A stretch of 64,000 nt of DNA, taken from assembly GCF_008831265.1 (NCBI RefSeq), contig NZ_VTTH01000005.1, forward strand, positions 124,001-188,000. Reading direction: 5' to 3'. The DNA is from Lacisediminimonas profundi (GTDB lineage: Bacteria; Pseudomonadota; Gammaproteobacteria; Burkholderiales; Burkholderiaceae_D). This document shows positions 41,399-50,930 of this stretch, piece by piece. The position numbers and the translations under genes are program-made. The notes beneath the pieces are model-generated. The model saw only the letters and a list, made by a program, of their open reading frames with translations, did not search any database and had not been told where the DNA came from. How positions within the stretch are numbered: the stretch's first letter is position 1; every line of letters starts with the position of its first letter.

Positions 41399-42343
41399 TC
41401 ACACGTCCGACCTGGCGTGATCCAGGTCCGGACGCCGCCAGGGGTCCACATGCGTCATCAGGTTCAGCACGCGGTGACGTTGCATCACGCGCTGCCGGGC
41501 GGCGACGGCGATGTCGTGGCCCGCCTCGACGCTGATGGCTGCGTCGACTTCGATGTGTGCATCGACCACGATCATGTCGCCCATCTTGCGGGTGCGCACG
41601 TCGTGAACATTTTTCACGCCGGGCGTTTCGACCAGCGTGCGATGGATTGCCTCCACTTCTTCCTGGTCCACCGCGCGATCCATCAGGTCGTGCAGCGCAT
41701 CCCATCCGAATTCCCATCCCATCTTCGCCACCATGAAACCGACGATCAGCGCCGCAATCGGATCCAGGATCGGATAACCGGCGAGGTTGCCGATGATGCC
41801 GACGCCAACCACCAGCGACGAAGCCGCATCCGACCTGGCATGCCAGGCGTTAGCCACCAGCATGCCGGACTTGACCCGCTTGGCCGCCGCCAGCATGTAG
41901 CGAAACAGCAGCTCCTTGGCGACCAGGGCAATGCCGGCGACCCACAGTGCCGAGATATGCACGCTTTGCACCGTCCCCGGATCTTCAAGCTTGACGAAGG
42001 CCGACCACAACATGCCGATGCCGACTGACAGCAACAACACCCCCAGCACCAGCGATGCCGCGGTTTCAAATCGGTGATGGCCGTAGGGATGATCCTCGTC
42101 CGCATCCTTCTTGCTGTGATGACCGGCAACCAGCACGACCGCGTCACCCAGCAGGTCGGACAAGGAGTGGATGCCATCTGCGATCAGGCCCTGCGACTTT
42201 GAAAAGATGCCCACCACGATCTGGAGGGTGCACAGCACGATATTGACGCCGACGCTGACCCAGGTGCTGCGCCTTGCGGCGCGCGCCCGTTCGGCGAGGG
42301 TGTGCTCGTCGTCTTCCTCGTCAGCGAGATCGGCAAACTTCAT
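41399..42343 (-). CDS. Cation diffusion facilitator family transporter
   Basis: A 314-residue CDF metal/proton antiporter with about six spans. The metal sites are ADGIHSLSDLLGD in TM2 (HxxxD) and NAWHARSDAASS in TM5 (HxxxD); DHPYGHHRFE lies in the loop after TM2. The C-terminal cytoplasmic domain carries VKNVHDVRTRKMGDMIVVDAHIEVD. HxxxD in both helices suggests zinc or iron/manganese export. It is convergent with psiF. Confidence 0.92.
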   Translation of the reverse strand: MKFADLADEEDDEHTLAERARAARRSTWVSVGVNIVLCTLQIVVGIFSKSQGLIADGIHSLSDLLGDAVVLVAGHHSKKDADEDHPYGHHRFETAASLVLGVLLLSVGIGMLWSAFVKLEDPGTVQSVHISALWVAGIALVAKELLFRYMLAAAKRVKSGMLVANAWHARSDAASSLVVGVGIIGNLAGYPILDPIAALIVGFMVAKMGWEFGWDALHDLMDRAVDQEEVEAIHRTLVETPGVKNVHDVRTRKMGDMIVVDAHIEVDAAISVEAGHDIAVAARQRVMQRHRVLNLMTHVDPWRRPDLDHARSDV

Positions 42344-42435
42344 TTTTTTCCTTCAAATCCGGATCCATGTCCTGAACCCGCAATTATGAAGGACGAATGC
42401 CGGCTCATGAGCAAAAGGGCCACCACGACTCGTAA

Positions 42436-42666
42436 TTACGGCTTGCGCAATGGCTGGAGCAGATGCCGGAGGTCGTTGTGGTCGAGTTCGTACATCAGCG
42501 CCAGCAGGCTGCCCAGTTCCCCGCGCGGAAAGCCTTCGCGGGCAAACCAGCCAAGGTAATGACCGGGCAAGTCGGCAAGCACCCGTCCCTTGTACTTCCC
42601 ATAGGGCATCTTGAGGGTGACCAGGCGCTGCAGTTGTTCGACGTTTTCCACTACTGGGTCAGTCAT
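42436..42666 (-). CDS. DUF3820 family protein
   Basis: A 76-residue protein with the DUF3820 pattern: MPYGKYKGRVLADLPGHYLGWFAREGFPRGELGSLLALMYEL. The fold is predicted to be related to the 3'-5' exonuclease-associated YodL-like helical segment; its function is unknown. The ATG overlaps the stop of the MORN gene by 8 bp (ATGACTGA), so translation is coupled. Confidence 0.85.
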   Translation of the reverse strand: MTDPVVENVEQLQRLVTLKMPYGKYKGRVLADLPGHYLGWFAREGFPRGELGSLLALMYELDHNDLRHLLQPLRKP

Positions 42667-43615
42667 CCACCCGCTCGCCATCCTTCATCGTGCAGTTCTC
42701 CATCCCGCCGCCGGGCTTGGCGCACTTGCCGCGCCCGTGCATCAGCAGGCCGCGCATCGGTCCGATGTACTGCGCTTGCATGTCGACCGACTTGCCATCC
42801 GCGCGCAGCACCGGACGCATGACCTTGGCGGTGGTGAAGTCGAACGGCGCCCGCAAGCTGCCTTCTATCACCACGCCCTGCTGGAACATGGTGAACCAAC
42901 CCTGTGTGCCGACGATGGTATGCCAGTCGAAGGTCTCGGGATGCATCAACGCCGCAGACGGGCCGTTCTTACCCATCTTCAGGCCCTGTTTGGTACAGAC
43001 GCCGCTGTAGACTACCCAGTCCTGGAATTGGCCGTTGCAACCGAGCGGACGTTGCGCGATCTTGCTGATGTCGAAGGAGCTCAAGGCCTTCACGCCCGTC
43101 AGGTAATACTCCGCATGGACAGTGCCATTGGCGTAGGCACGCAGGCCGAATCCATGAAATTGGCCTTCGGCCCAGTTGCCTTCATGCACGACGCCATTCG
43201 CATATCGCATCATCCCGAATCCATGCCGCTTGCCGTTCACGAACTCGCCCTCGAACGTCGTGCCGTCAGCGAATGTTTCCGCTCCCTTGCCTTGCCTTAC
43301 GCCGTTTTCAAACTGCCCGGAGTAGGTGTAGTCGCGCACCTGAAGCACGGCCTGGCCATGCTTCTGGTCGTCGCGCCATTCCCCCACATAGAGTTCCTGC
43401 CCGCCGTCGGGATGGTCGAACATCATCGTGCCGCGCCCATGCCGCTTTCCGTTCAACAGCTCCCCTTTGTAGCGCGCTTTCGTTCCCGTCAACTGGCCCT
43501 TGTGGGAAAGCGGATATTCGCGCTCGCCTTCCACCGTGCCGCTTACCTGGGCTGGCGCCGGCAGCGTCGTGAACGCGAGGGCTGCGAACAATAAGGTAGT
43601 CGTTTTCTTCATCAT
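42659..43615 (-). CDS. Secreted MORN-repeat protein
   Basis: A 318-residue protein with a signal peptide (TTLLFAALAFTTLPAPAQ) and at least five MORN repeats between about residues 45 and 170, of the YKGELLNGKRHGRGTM, YVGEWRDDQKHGQAV, YSGQFENGVRQGKGA, FEGEFVNGKRHGFGMM and HEGNWAEGQFHGFGL form. The C-terminal half (170-318) is not MORN and has paired Cys residues. MORN sheets bind lipids or proteins; no target is evident. The ATG overlaps the polyQ gene stop (TGATG). Confidence 0.9.
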   Translation of the reverse strand: MMKKTTTLLFAALAFTTLPAPAQVSGTVEGEREYPLSHKGQLTGTKARYKGELLNGKRHGRGTMMFDHPDGGQELYVGEWRDDQKHGQAVLQVRDYTYSGQFENGVRQGKGAETFADGTTFEGEFVNGKRHGFGMMRYANGVVHEGNWAEGQFHGFGLRAYANGTVHAEYYLTGVKALSSFDISKIAQRPLGCNGQFQDWVVYSGVCTKQGLKMGKNGPSAALMHPETFDWHTIVGTQGWFTMFQQGVVIEGSLRAPFDFTTAKVMRPVLRADGKSVDMQAQYIGPMRGLLMHGRGKCAKPGGGMENCTMKDGERVDD

Positions 43616-45408
43616 CACTTCGTCGGTGGGGTAAAGGAAAGCTGCGCGCCGTTCTGCGCTATGCAGGTGCAGCTATCCGTGTTCTTGCCATCGTTGTAGC
43701 CGCTATAGTGAACAGCCACCGAATTCCATATGCCGACCGCGGGGACGGAGCATGCCCACGAACCCTGGTACTTGTACCGGGTCAGGATCTCTTCGCGCCA
43801 TGCCAGCGCATCGCAGCGCGCCTCGCAACGTTGCTCGCTGCGATACGGCGCCGAAAATACCTCCGAGGCGCGCTTGGCAGCGGTTTTTTCATACTGGCGG
43901 GCATAGGCATTCACCGGTGCGCAGTTGTATTCACCATTGGCCTTGGTCAGGCTCTCGCTCACGGAGGCGGGAGGTGGCGCATTTGCGACCGACCTGAACT
44001 CGGGCCGCGCAGCCGGCTTCTTGTCGGATCCCGGCGCGGATGCTGCGGCAGTTCCGGCAGCGGCTGCAGCGCCCGTGGCTGCGGCAGTTCCGGCAACCCC
44101 TGCTGCTCCGCCATTGGCGGTGCTGCTCGGGCTCAAGCCGGAAGCGCTGCCCGGCTTCGAGGATGATGCCGCCGGCGTGTTCGACTGCGTGTTCGACTGC
44201 GTGTTCGATTGCGTCATGGACAGGACCCGATAGTTATTGGGAGCTGGCCTGGCTGACATGGACGAATTGCTTGCATCCGTTTCGCGCGGCGGCGTTCCGG
44301 CAGGCCGATAGCGGTTGTCGCCGTACCCGACCTGGGGACGCGAGGCGCTCGATGGCGGCGTGTACAAGGGCTGCCCGCCGATACTGCCGTTCGGTTGCAG
44401 TCGCGTGCGGTTGCGGTCGGCTATGGTCCCGGGACTGGTCTGGCTGGGCAAGTTTGCCTGGCTGGATTCGCGGGGTGGCGAACCTGCAGGACGGTAAGCG
44501 TTATCACCGTATCCGCCCTGCGCACGCGCCGGAGCCGATGGCGGCGTGTACAGCGGTTGTGCGCCGATGCCGCCGCTCGGCTGCAGGCGCGTACGGTTCT
44601 GGTCAGCTATGGTCCCGTTTACACCTGCTGGAAGGCCGGTGCGCTGGCTGCTCGCGGCAGGCTGGGTCTGCAGGTTTGATGATGACTGCGTTGGCGTGCC
44701 GCTTCCATCCCGCGCATTGCCGAGGACGCTTCCCGTTGAAGGACGGTTGGCCGCAGGCGACTGTTGGGGCGACACGCCCTGTGGCATGGCCTGTTCCCGT
44801 GACTGCGGCATTTGCGAGGGATTCTGGGGACCTTGCGAACTCCGGGAATTCTCCGGCGGCCGCGATGGCTGCGGTGCGTGCAGCGAACGTTCGCGGGCCT
44901 GCTGCTGGATGGCTTGTTGTTGCTGTTGCTGTTGTTGCTGTTGTCGCTGCTGCTGTTGCTGCTGTTGCTGCTGTTGCTGCTGTTGCTGCTGTTGCTGCTG
45001 CTGTTGTCGCTGCTGCTGTTGTTGTTGCTGCTGGGTGGCTTGTTGCTGCTGTTGTTGCTGCTGTTGTCGCTGCTGCTGTTGTTGTTGCTGCTGGGTGGCT
45101 TGTTGCTGTTGCTGGCGTTCACGGGCCTGACGCTCCCTGTCCGATTGCCGCTCCCTCTCTGCCTGGCGTTCTTTTTCGGCTTGGCGCTCTTTTGCGGCCT
45201 GACGGTCGCGGTCTGCCTGGCGCTCCCTCTCGGCGCTGCGCTCGCGCTCCCGCTCTGCCTGACGTTCGCGCTCGCGTTCACGTTCCCTTTCCGCTTGCTG
45301 ATCGCGCTGCTGCTGCCGCATCCGATCGGCACTGTTGTATTGCGCGAAAGACGGAACACATACGGCCCAGAGTATCAGGGCGATGAAACAATTGCGGCGT
45401 ATCGGCAT
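43615..45408 (-). CDS. Secreted glutamine-tract protein with Cys-rich C-terminus
   Basis: A 597-residue secreted protein. Signal peptide at residues 1-23 (cleavage near PSFAQ). Residues 25-100 are a charged Arg/Glu/Gln helix (RERERERQAERER). Residues 100-175 are nearly uninterrupted Gln. Residues 180-450 are Pro/Ser/Gln-rich and include two copies of a ~55-residue unit starting GTIADxNRTRLQP. The last ~110 residues contain six Cys, two as CEARC and two as CTC, and look folded. No family recognised. It may be an envelope scaffold or adhesin-like protein. First gene of a coupled three-gene operon. Confidence 0.75.
   Translation of the reverse strand: MPIRRNCFIALILWAVCVPSFAQYNSADRMRQQQRDQQAERERERERERQAERERERSAERERQADRDRQAAKERQAEKERQAERERQSDRERQARERQQQQQATQQQQQQQQRQQQQQQQQQATQQQQQQQQRQQQQQQQQQQQQQQQQQQQQRQQQQQQQQQQAIQQQARERSLHAPQPSRPPENSRSSQGPQNPSQMPQSREQAMPQGVSPQQSPAANRPSTGSVLGNARDGSGTPTQSSSNLQTQPAASSQRTGLPAGVNGTIADQNRTRLQPSGGIGAQPLYTPPSAPARAQGGYGDNAYRPAGSPPRESSQANLPSQTSPGTIADRNRTRLQPNGSIGGQPLYTPPSSASRPQVGYGDNRYRPAGTPPRETDASNSSMSARPAPNNYRVLSMTQSNTQSNTQSNTPAASSSKPGSASGLSPSSTANGGAAGVAGTAAATGAAAAAGTAAASAPGSDKKPAARPEFRSVANAPPPASVSESLTKANGEYNCAPVNAYARQYEKTAAKRASEVFSAPYRSEQRCEARCDALAWREEILTRYKYQGSWACSVPAVGIWNSVAVHYSGYNDGKNTDSCTCIAQNGAQLSFTPPTK
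44920..45115. repeat. CAG/CAA (CTG/TTG) trinucleotide microsatellite encoding polyglutamine
   Basis: About 200 bp of almost pure CTG/TTG triplets on the plus strand, read as CAG/CAA on the gene strand. A block of about 45 bp (glutamines flanked by RQQQ and ATQQ) is present twice. Such tracts are prone to slippage and expand or contract in frame. Confidence 0.92.
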
Positions 45409-45701
45409 GACGAATCCAGTCGATGGTAACCGGCACCATGCTAATGTTTCCAAATGGCAATCGTCAATTCCATCTGGAGGGATTAGCCCTTCAAACTGGC
45501 CGAAGCGGGGTCAGCGGACAACACAATGTTCCGGGCGAGGACACCAGCATTAATACGAAGGCAACATAGGGGTCGCACCGACGACCCGCAACGCCTGTGG
45601 ATTTGCTGCTCATGCCGCAGCTGCAGGCGTGGTCCTTGCCATGCCGTTACACTGACTGCAATTTCCACCGCCGCCGCCACTTCGCGCACATTCAATTTCC
45701 C

Positions 45702-46622
45702 ATGCAAGAAAAGTCCCTGAGCGGCCGTGATTTGATCGCCGCCGCCACCATTGTTCTCATCTGGGGCAGCAACTTTGTCGTCACGAAATTCGGCCTGCTG
45801 AGTTTCACGCCCATGCAGCTTGGGGCATGGCGCTTCCTGTTCGCGATGTTTCCGCTGATCCTGATCGTCCGGCCGCCAAAGCTGCACTGGAAATGGGTCG
45901 TGCTGTACGGCCTGTTCCAGGGATTCGGCCAGTTCGGCCTGCTGTTCGTGTCACTGAAAGTCGGCATGACTGCGGCGCTGGCCTCGGTGCTGATGCCGAC
46001 CCAGATGTTCTTCACCGCGCTGTTCAGTTACCTGATCCTGGCCGAAAAACCCGGCAGACCGCTGATCATCGGCATGGTGCTGGCTGCGCTGGGCCTTACC
46101 TGTTTCGGCATGAACTACATCATGCCGGTAGCGGGAGTCGCCGGCGCCAGTACCGCCATCGGTCTTGCCTTGTGCCTGACCGGTGCCTCGATGTGGGCGG
46201 CATCGAACGTCGTGGTGCGCCTGGCGCAGCGATCGGCACCCAAATACAATACCTTCGCCTTCCTGATCTGGTCGAGCGCGGTTTCGGTGCTGCCCTTCGT
46301 GGCGCTGAGCCTGCTGCTGGACCCGCCCGCCACCCGTTGGACCTGGATCGCAGCACCATGGCAGGCCTGGCTGGCACCCGCTTACCTGGGCTGGGCAGCG
46401 AACATCGTGGGGTATGGCATGTGGACCAGCCTGATCAAGCGCTACGGCACCAACCGGATCGCACCGTTCAGCCTGGGCGTGCCGGTAGTCGGGCTGACCT
46501 GCGGCATCCTGTTCCTGGACGAAGTTGTCACCCCGTGGCAGTGGGGCGGGGTCATGCTGACCGTACTGGCCCTGGCGTGCGTGGTGCTGGGCGGAAGGAT
46601 CAGGGGGATGCGGCCGGTTTAG
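45702..46622 (+). CDS. EamA/DMT family transporter
   Basis: A 306-residue drug/metabolite transporter with ten predicted spans in two EamA halves: LIAAATIVLIWGSNFVVTKFGLLSFTPMQLGAWRF opens the first half and GLALCLTGASMWAASNVVVR the second. This resembles the YdcZ/RhaT/YedA group of amino acid or metabolite exporters. ATG 45702 was chosen because the membrane domain starts there; the upstream in-frame extension is not family-like. Substrate unknown. Confidence 0.9.
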   Translation: MQEKSLSGRDLIAAATIVLIWGSNFVVTKFGLLSFTPMQLGAWRFLFAMFPLILIVRPPKLHWKWVVLYGLFQGFGQFGLLFVSLKVGMTAALASVLMPTQMFFTALFSYLILAEKPGRPLIIGMVLAALGLTCFGMNYIMPVAGVAGASTAIGLALCLTGASMWAASNVVVRLAQRSAPKYNTFAFLIWSSAVSVLPFVALSLLLDPPATRWTWIAAPWQAWLAPAYLGWAANIVGYGMWTSLIKRYGTNRIAPFSLGVPVVGLTCGILFLDEVVTPWQWGGVMLTVLALACVVLGGRIRGMRPV

Positions 46623-46733
46623 GAGTTCCGCCTGCCAGCGGAATTGCTCTTCCTGTAGGCTGTGTACGCCGAACCCCGGGCGAACGTATACTCCATCACT
46701 TATATGCATCAACACAGAATTTGGAGAGCAACA

Positions 46734-47141
46734 ATGATCGCCAAGCCCAACATCGTAATTTCGTCGCTCGACGCGGAACGGCTGGAGAACCTGCTGGACT
46801 CGCTTCCGCACAATGCGTTTCCCGGCAAGGACGAACTGGAGTCCGAGTTGGCTCGCGCAGATGTGGTGGATCCGAAGGATATTCCGGCCACGGTCGTGAC
46901 CATGAATTCCACGGTCAGGTTCAAGACCGCCACCGACGAGTTCGTGCTGACGCTGGTCTATCCCAAGGACCAGAAGGCAGATGGCAGCACGATTTCAATC
47001 CTGGCTCCCGTTGGCAGCGCACTGCTGGGTCTTTCCCAAGGCGACGAAATGGAGTGGCCCAAGCCAGGCGGCGGCGCCTTGCGCGTGCGCATCGAGGAAG
47101 TCACCTATCAGCCCGAGCGCGCTGGCGAGTACCACCGGTAA
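46734..47141 (+). CDS. rnk: Rnk-like nucleoside diphosphate kinase regulator
   Basis: A 135-residue protein with an N-terminal short coiled segment (LDAERLENLLDSLPHN) and a C-terminal GreA/GreB-like domain: VTMNSTVRFKTATDEFVLTLVYPKD, ISILAPVGSALLGLSQGDEMEWP. Rnk proteins bind RNA polymerase near the secondary channel without cleavage-factor activity; in Pseudomonas Rnk affects nucleoside diphosphate kinase. ATG 46734 has GGAGAG 7 bp upstream. Confidence 0.92.
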   Translation: MIAKPNIVISSLDAERLENLLDSLPHNAFPGKDELESELARADVVDPKDIPATVVTMNSTVRFKTATDEFVLTLVYPKDQKADGSTISILAPVGSALLGLSQGDEMEWPKPGGGALRVRIEEVTYQPERAGEYHR

Positions 47142-47158
47142 GCGTGAGGCCAGGAGCA

Positions 47159-48373
47159 ATGCCAGCCCGATTGTCGCCCTTCTGGCGGGTTTGTTTCGCC
47201 ATGTGCGTCGGGGTAATGGGCACCGCCCTGGCCAGCCCGCTCTATCCCTTTTACCAGGAACTGTGGCACCTCAAGTCGAGCGACATCACCGGCATTTTCT
47301 CGGCCTACATGTTCGGCGTGATGGGCAGCCTGCTGTTCCTGGGACGGCTGACCAACCGCTTCGGGTTCCTGCCCATACTGGGTGCAGGCTCGACGCTGAT
47401 GACGCTGGGCGTCCTGCTTTCCATGCTGGCCTGGAATCCTGCCGCATTCGTGGCCAGCCGTCTGGTCATCGGGCTGGCCTCGGGCATGATCACCACCTCG
47501 GCCTCCATCGGCTTGAACTACCTGAACGATAGCGGGGACGCGAAACGCACGGCGGTCGTCACCACATTTGGCATGACGCTTGGATTCGGGCTGGGCCCCC
47601 TGATTGGCGGACTGGTGGCGCAATGGGCGCCGGCCCCCCTGGTCAGCGCCTATGTGCCCTCCTTGCTGCTGGGACTGCTTGCCACCTGGGGGCTGTTCCG
47701 CATTCCCGTCCAGCACCAGCCCCCGAGGCCGCCATCGGCGCCGGCCAAGGGCTCGTCACTGGCGCAATGGCTGCCAAGCATCACCTTGCCACCATCGGCA
47801 TTGCGACGCCATTTCTGGATCGCTTGCATGGGCACGTTCAGCGCCTTTGGCATGTTCAGCCTGTATGCTTCGCTGGCCCCCAGCTTCATGCAGGACATGT
47901 TGCCGTGGCACGGCCCGGCAGTGAGCGGCATATCGATCGCGATGATCCTGTTCCTGTCTTCCGCTTTCCAGTTGCTGGCCCGGCGAACGTCCACCAGGAC
48001 CACCGCGATCGCCGGACTGGGCGCTTTGGCACTGTGCAATCTGCTGTTGCTCCTGACCACCTATAGCGGATCGACATTCCTGTTCATGCTCAGCGTGCTG
48101 GTCACCGCCTTCGGCCACGGGCTGGCAAACCTGACCGGTATGTCGCTCGTGGGCAAGGTGGCCACGCCAGGCACTCGCGCCGGCCTGCTGTCCTCCTACC
48201 TGATCGTGGCCTACGTGGGCGCCATTGCGCCTATCCTCGGCGTCGGCTGGTTGTCAGATCACCTGGGGCTGACCACCGCCGTCGTGATCTTCTGCACCGT
48301 GATGGCGCTGCTGACGGCCACGCTGGCCTTGATCGCCAACAGCCTGCCGCCGATTCGCACCCCCGCCGGATAG
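47159..48373 (+). CDS. MFS transporter
   Basis: A 404-residue major facilitator with 12 spans. The N-terminus is WRVCFAMCVGVMGTALASPLYPFYQELW, the motif A loop is GRLTNRFGFLPILGAGS, and the middle cytoplasmic loop is about 35 residues long. It resembles YfcJ/arabinose-efflux-type drug or metabolite exporters. AGGAG precedes the ATG, which lies 17 bp after rnk, so co-transcription is likely. Substrate unknown. Confidence 0.88.
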   Translation: MPARLSPFWRVCFAMCVGVMGTALASPLYPFYQELWHLKSSDITGIFSAYMFGVMGSLLFLGRLTNRFGFLPILGAGSTLMTLGVLLSMLAWNPAAFVASRLVIGLASGMITTSASIGLNYLNDSGDAKRTAVVTTFGMTLGFGLGPLIGGLVAQWAPAPLVSAYVPSLLLGLLATWGLFRIPVQHQPPRPPSAPAKGSSLAQWLPSITLPPSALRRHFWIACMGTFSAFGMFSLYASLAPSFMQDMLPWHGPAVSGISIAMILFLSSAFQLLARRTSTRTTAIAGLGALALCNLLLLLTTYSGSTFLFMLSVLVTAFGHGLANLTGMSLVGKVATPGTRAGLLSSYLIVAYVGAIAPILGVGWLSDHLGLTTAVVIFCTVMALLTATLALIANSLPPIRTPAG

Positions 48374-48438
48374 ATTTCCATCTCCTGCCGTGGCCCCCTC
48401 AAACCGGGTAATGCGGCTCGCCTTGATGCGGTGGGATA

Positions 48439-50337
48439 ATGCCGTCTGCAAGAATGAAACCCGGGCAACTCATGACCAATCTGATCGAACAGCACCGTCC
48501 TCGCACCCTGGACGAAGTACGCACCCTTTCTGAACTGTTTTCGTGGCGTGTGGCACAGACCCCGCAGGGCGATGCCTACCTGCAGTACGATGAAGCGGCC
48601 GGCAGCTGGACCCCTGTTTCATGGCAGGCCATGGGCGAGCGCGTGGAACGCATGGCGCTTGCGCTGGAGAGCCTGCAACTGCAGCGCGGCGCCCGCATTG
48701 CCATCCTGCTGCCCAATGGGCTGGATGCGGTATGCGTCGACCAGGCAGCACTTGCGCTGGCTTGCGTGCCGGTGCCACTGCATGCGCTCGACAATCCGGC
48801 CAGCATCGCCTACATCCTGGACGACAGCGAGACCTCGATACTGGTGGCGCAATCCATGGCGCAGTGGCAGGCAATTGCCGGCACCGGCGTGGCACTGCCG
48901 TCCCTGCAGCACGTGATCATCGTTGAGCCAATCCCGCACACCCCGCCTGCTGCGGGCGAGGGGTCGCCCGTCTTGCCTATCTCGCCTGTCTCGCCAATCC
49001 CGCTCGGCGACTTGCTGGCAGCGACAGCGGCTGCCGGCAGCGCACCTGCCACACGCCGCCCACCCGAACCCGATGAGCTGGCCGCACTGGTCTACACATC
49101 CGGCACCACCGGCAAACCAAAAGGCGTCATGCTGACCCACGACAACGTGCTGGAAAACGTGAAGGCCACGTACCAGCGCGTGACGCCCTTCCCCGAGGAC
49201 GTGTTCCTGTCCTTCCTGCCGCTGTCCCATACATTCGAGCGCACCGGAGGCTACTACCTGCCCATCGCCTCCGGCAGTTGCGTGGCACATGCGCGCTCGG
49301 TCGCGCTGCTGTCGGAAGACATGCTGACGGTGAGGCCCACCATCCTGATCTCGGTGCCGCGCATTTACGAACGGGTGTACAGCGTGCTCAAGGGCATGCT
49401 GGCGGCGTCGGCGCTGAAATCGCGCCTGTTCCAATGGACACAGGCGGTGGGCTGGCGCCGCTTCTGCCGGCTGCAAGGCTTGCCGGTTGAAGGCAATGTG
49501 CCGGCCGCACTGGATGAGCTGGCATGGCCGCTGCTGGACAAGCTGGTGGCCACGCCCCTGCGGGCACGGTTCGGTGGCCGCTTGCGGGTGGCCGTCAGCG
49601 GCGGCGCGGCCTTGTCGACGCCGATCGCGCATTGCTTCATCGGCCTGGGACTGCCCATCCTGCAGGGCTACGGCATGACGGAAACCTCGCCCGTGGTGGC
49701 TGCCAATGCCCTCGACGACAACGACCCGGTCACCATTGGCAGGCCGCTGGCCGGCGTGGAGGTGCGCATCGGCGACAATCAGGAACTGCAAGTACGCAGC
49801 CGCAGCGTGATGCGCGGCTACTGGAAGCGCGAAGCCGACACCGCGGCAGCGTTCATCGATGGCTGGCTGCGCACCGGCGACCAGGCTTCCATAGTGAATG
49901 GTCGCATCCGCATCCTCGGCCGCCTGAAGGAAATCATCGTCACATCGACCGGCGAAAAGATTGCGCCGGCCGACCTGGAGCTCGCCATTACCAGCGACCC
50001 GCTGTTCGAGCAGGCTTATGCATTTGGCGACAACCGTCCATTCATCGCCTGCATCGTGGTGCTGAGCCGCTCGGGATGGGAGCGCCTGGCCGCCGGACTG
50101 AACCTGGCGCCGGAGGCACCGGACAGCCTGCTGGCGCCCAGCGCATGCAAGGCGGTCTTGCAGCGCATCCGCGAACTCACCCGCAGCTTCCCGCACTATG
50201 CGCAGCCGCGGGCTGTCGCACTGACGCTGGAGCCGTGGACCAGCGAGAACACGCTGATGACACCGACGCTGAAGCTCAAGCGGAATAACCTGGCGGCGCA
50301 TTTTGCGGCTGATATCGAGCAGCTTTACCGGCGCTGA
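48439..50337 (+). CDS. Long-chain fatty acid-CoA ligase (AMP-forming)
   Basis: A 632-residue ANL enzyme of the long-chain acyl-CoA synthetase type (COG1022-like): LVYTSGTTGKPKGVMLTHDNV (P-loop, about 215-235), FLPLSHTFERTGGYY, the linker GYGMTETSPVV, LRTGDQASI, and GRLKEIIVTSTGEKIAP. A Pro/Ser-rich stretch (about 165-200) is less typical. GTGGGA lies before ATG 48439; ATGs at 48454 and 48472 are alternatives. It activates fatty acids for lipid synthesis or degradation. Confidence 0.9.
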   Translation: MPSARMKPGQLMTNLIEQHRPRTLDEVRTLSELFSWRVAQTPQGDAYLQYDEAAGSWTPVSWQAMGERVERMALALESLQLQRGARIAILLPNGLDAVCVDQAALALACVPVPLHALDNPASIAYILDDSETSILVAQSMAQWQAIAGTGVALPSLQHVIIVEPIPHTPPAAGEGSPVLPISPVSPIPLGDLLAATAAAGSAPATRRPPEPDELAALVYTSGTTGKPKGVMLTHDNVLENVKATYQRVTPFPEDVFLSFLPLSHTFERTGGYYLPIASGSCVAHARSVALLSEDMLTVRPTILISVPRIYERVYSVLKGMLAASALKSRLFQWTQAVGWRRFCRLQGLPVEGNVPAALDELAWPLLDKLVATPLRARFGGRLRVAVSGGAALSTPIAHCFIGLGLPILQGYGMTETSPVVAANALDDNDPVTIGRPLAGVEVRIGDNQELQVRSRSVMRGYWKREADTAAAFIDGWLRTGDQASIVNGRIRILGRLKEIIVTSTGEKIAPADLELAITSDPLFEQAYAFGDNRPFIACIVVLSRSGWERLAAGLNLAPEAPDSLLAPSACKAVLQRIRELTRSFPHYAQPRAVALTLEPWTSENTLMTPTLKLKRNNLAAHFAADIEQLYRR

Positions 50338-50432
50338 GCTGTCCCCGTGGTGGCCTTGGCCCGCCGCACGCCAGGAATCCGGACGTGGGCAATGATCTGC
50401 CCTTGCCATGGACGGCTGCCAATGTCACGCCT

Positions 50433-50702
50433 CTACCTGTTCCCGCAATCCACCTGGCGCTGCCAGATCAACTCGCCGCCGCGCCACACTTCCCGCACCC
50501 GATGGAAGGGCACCATGTGGAGCGAGCCGTCGTCCTCCATCACATCAAACGAGAAGTGCGCGCCACGCGTTAGATGCACCCGCCGGAACGGCACGCGCAC
50601 GATCCGGCGTCCGACCCGGTCAAGGTAGCCAATCACGAACTCGGCTTTGCCGAATTCCTGATCCCACTGGATGCGGTGAAACAAATCCTGGATCGGCGTC
50701 AT
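50433..50702 (-). CDS. DUF504 (MJ1316-type) protein
   Basis: An 89-residue protein matching DUF504: MTPIQDLFHRIQWDQEFGKAEFVIGYLDRVG, VPFRRVHL, then FSFDVMEDDGSLHMVPFHRVREVWRGGELIW. The Pfam description of this family predicts recognition of cyclic phosphate RNA ends. That prediction fits well with rtcA, which makes 2',3'-cyclic RNA ends, lying divergently 228 bp away. No experimental function is known to me. The intervening 228 bp hold no obvious gene. Confidence 0.85.
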   Translation of the reverse strand: MTPIQDLFHRIQWDQEFGKAEFVIGYLDRVGRRIVRVPFRRVHLTRGAHFSFDVMEDDGSLHMVPFHRVREVWRGGELIWQRQVDCGNR

Positions 50703-50930
50703 TGGGCGCGGGCGGAGAAATCAATCGGTAGGGCCATGGAGCATGGTGTCATGTTTTTGCACCCGCCCACGGTGCGCTCCTGCCGCCCGTGGACAACTAT
50801 GGACACTTTTCGGAGTCCACTTGTCAATCGAAGAACACCAGACCATTGAAGATGTTGCGCAGGCTCATGTAAAGCGCTCATGTGAAGAGTGATTTTTACC
50901 GGCAAACTGTTTTCGGATCGAGAATTGCAA

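Noticed and set aside
44040-45386. Long open frames opposite the polyglutamine gene (448 and 205 codons, Ala-, Leu- or Cys-rich)
   Set aside because: They are shadows of the repeat tract on the other strand, with no ribosome sites and no family-like sequence.
45827-47158. Long N-terminal extension of the MFS transporter (over 440 codons)
   Set aside because: The extension runs out of frame through the EamA and rnk genes; the real start at 47159 has a ribosome site and the first membrane span.
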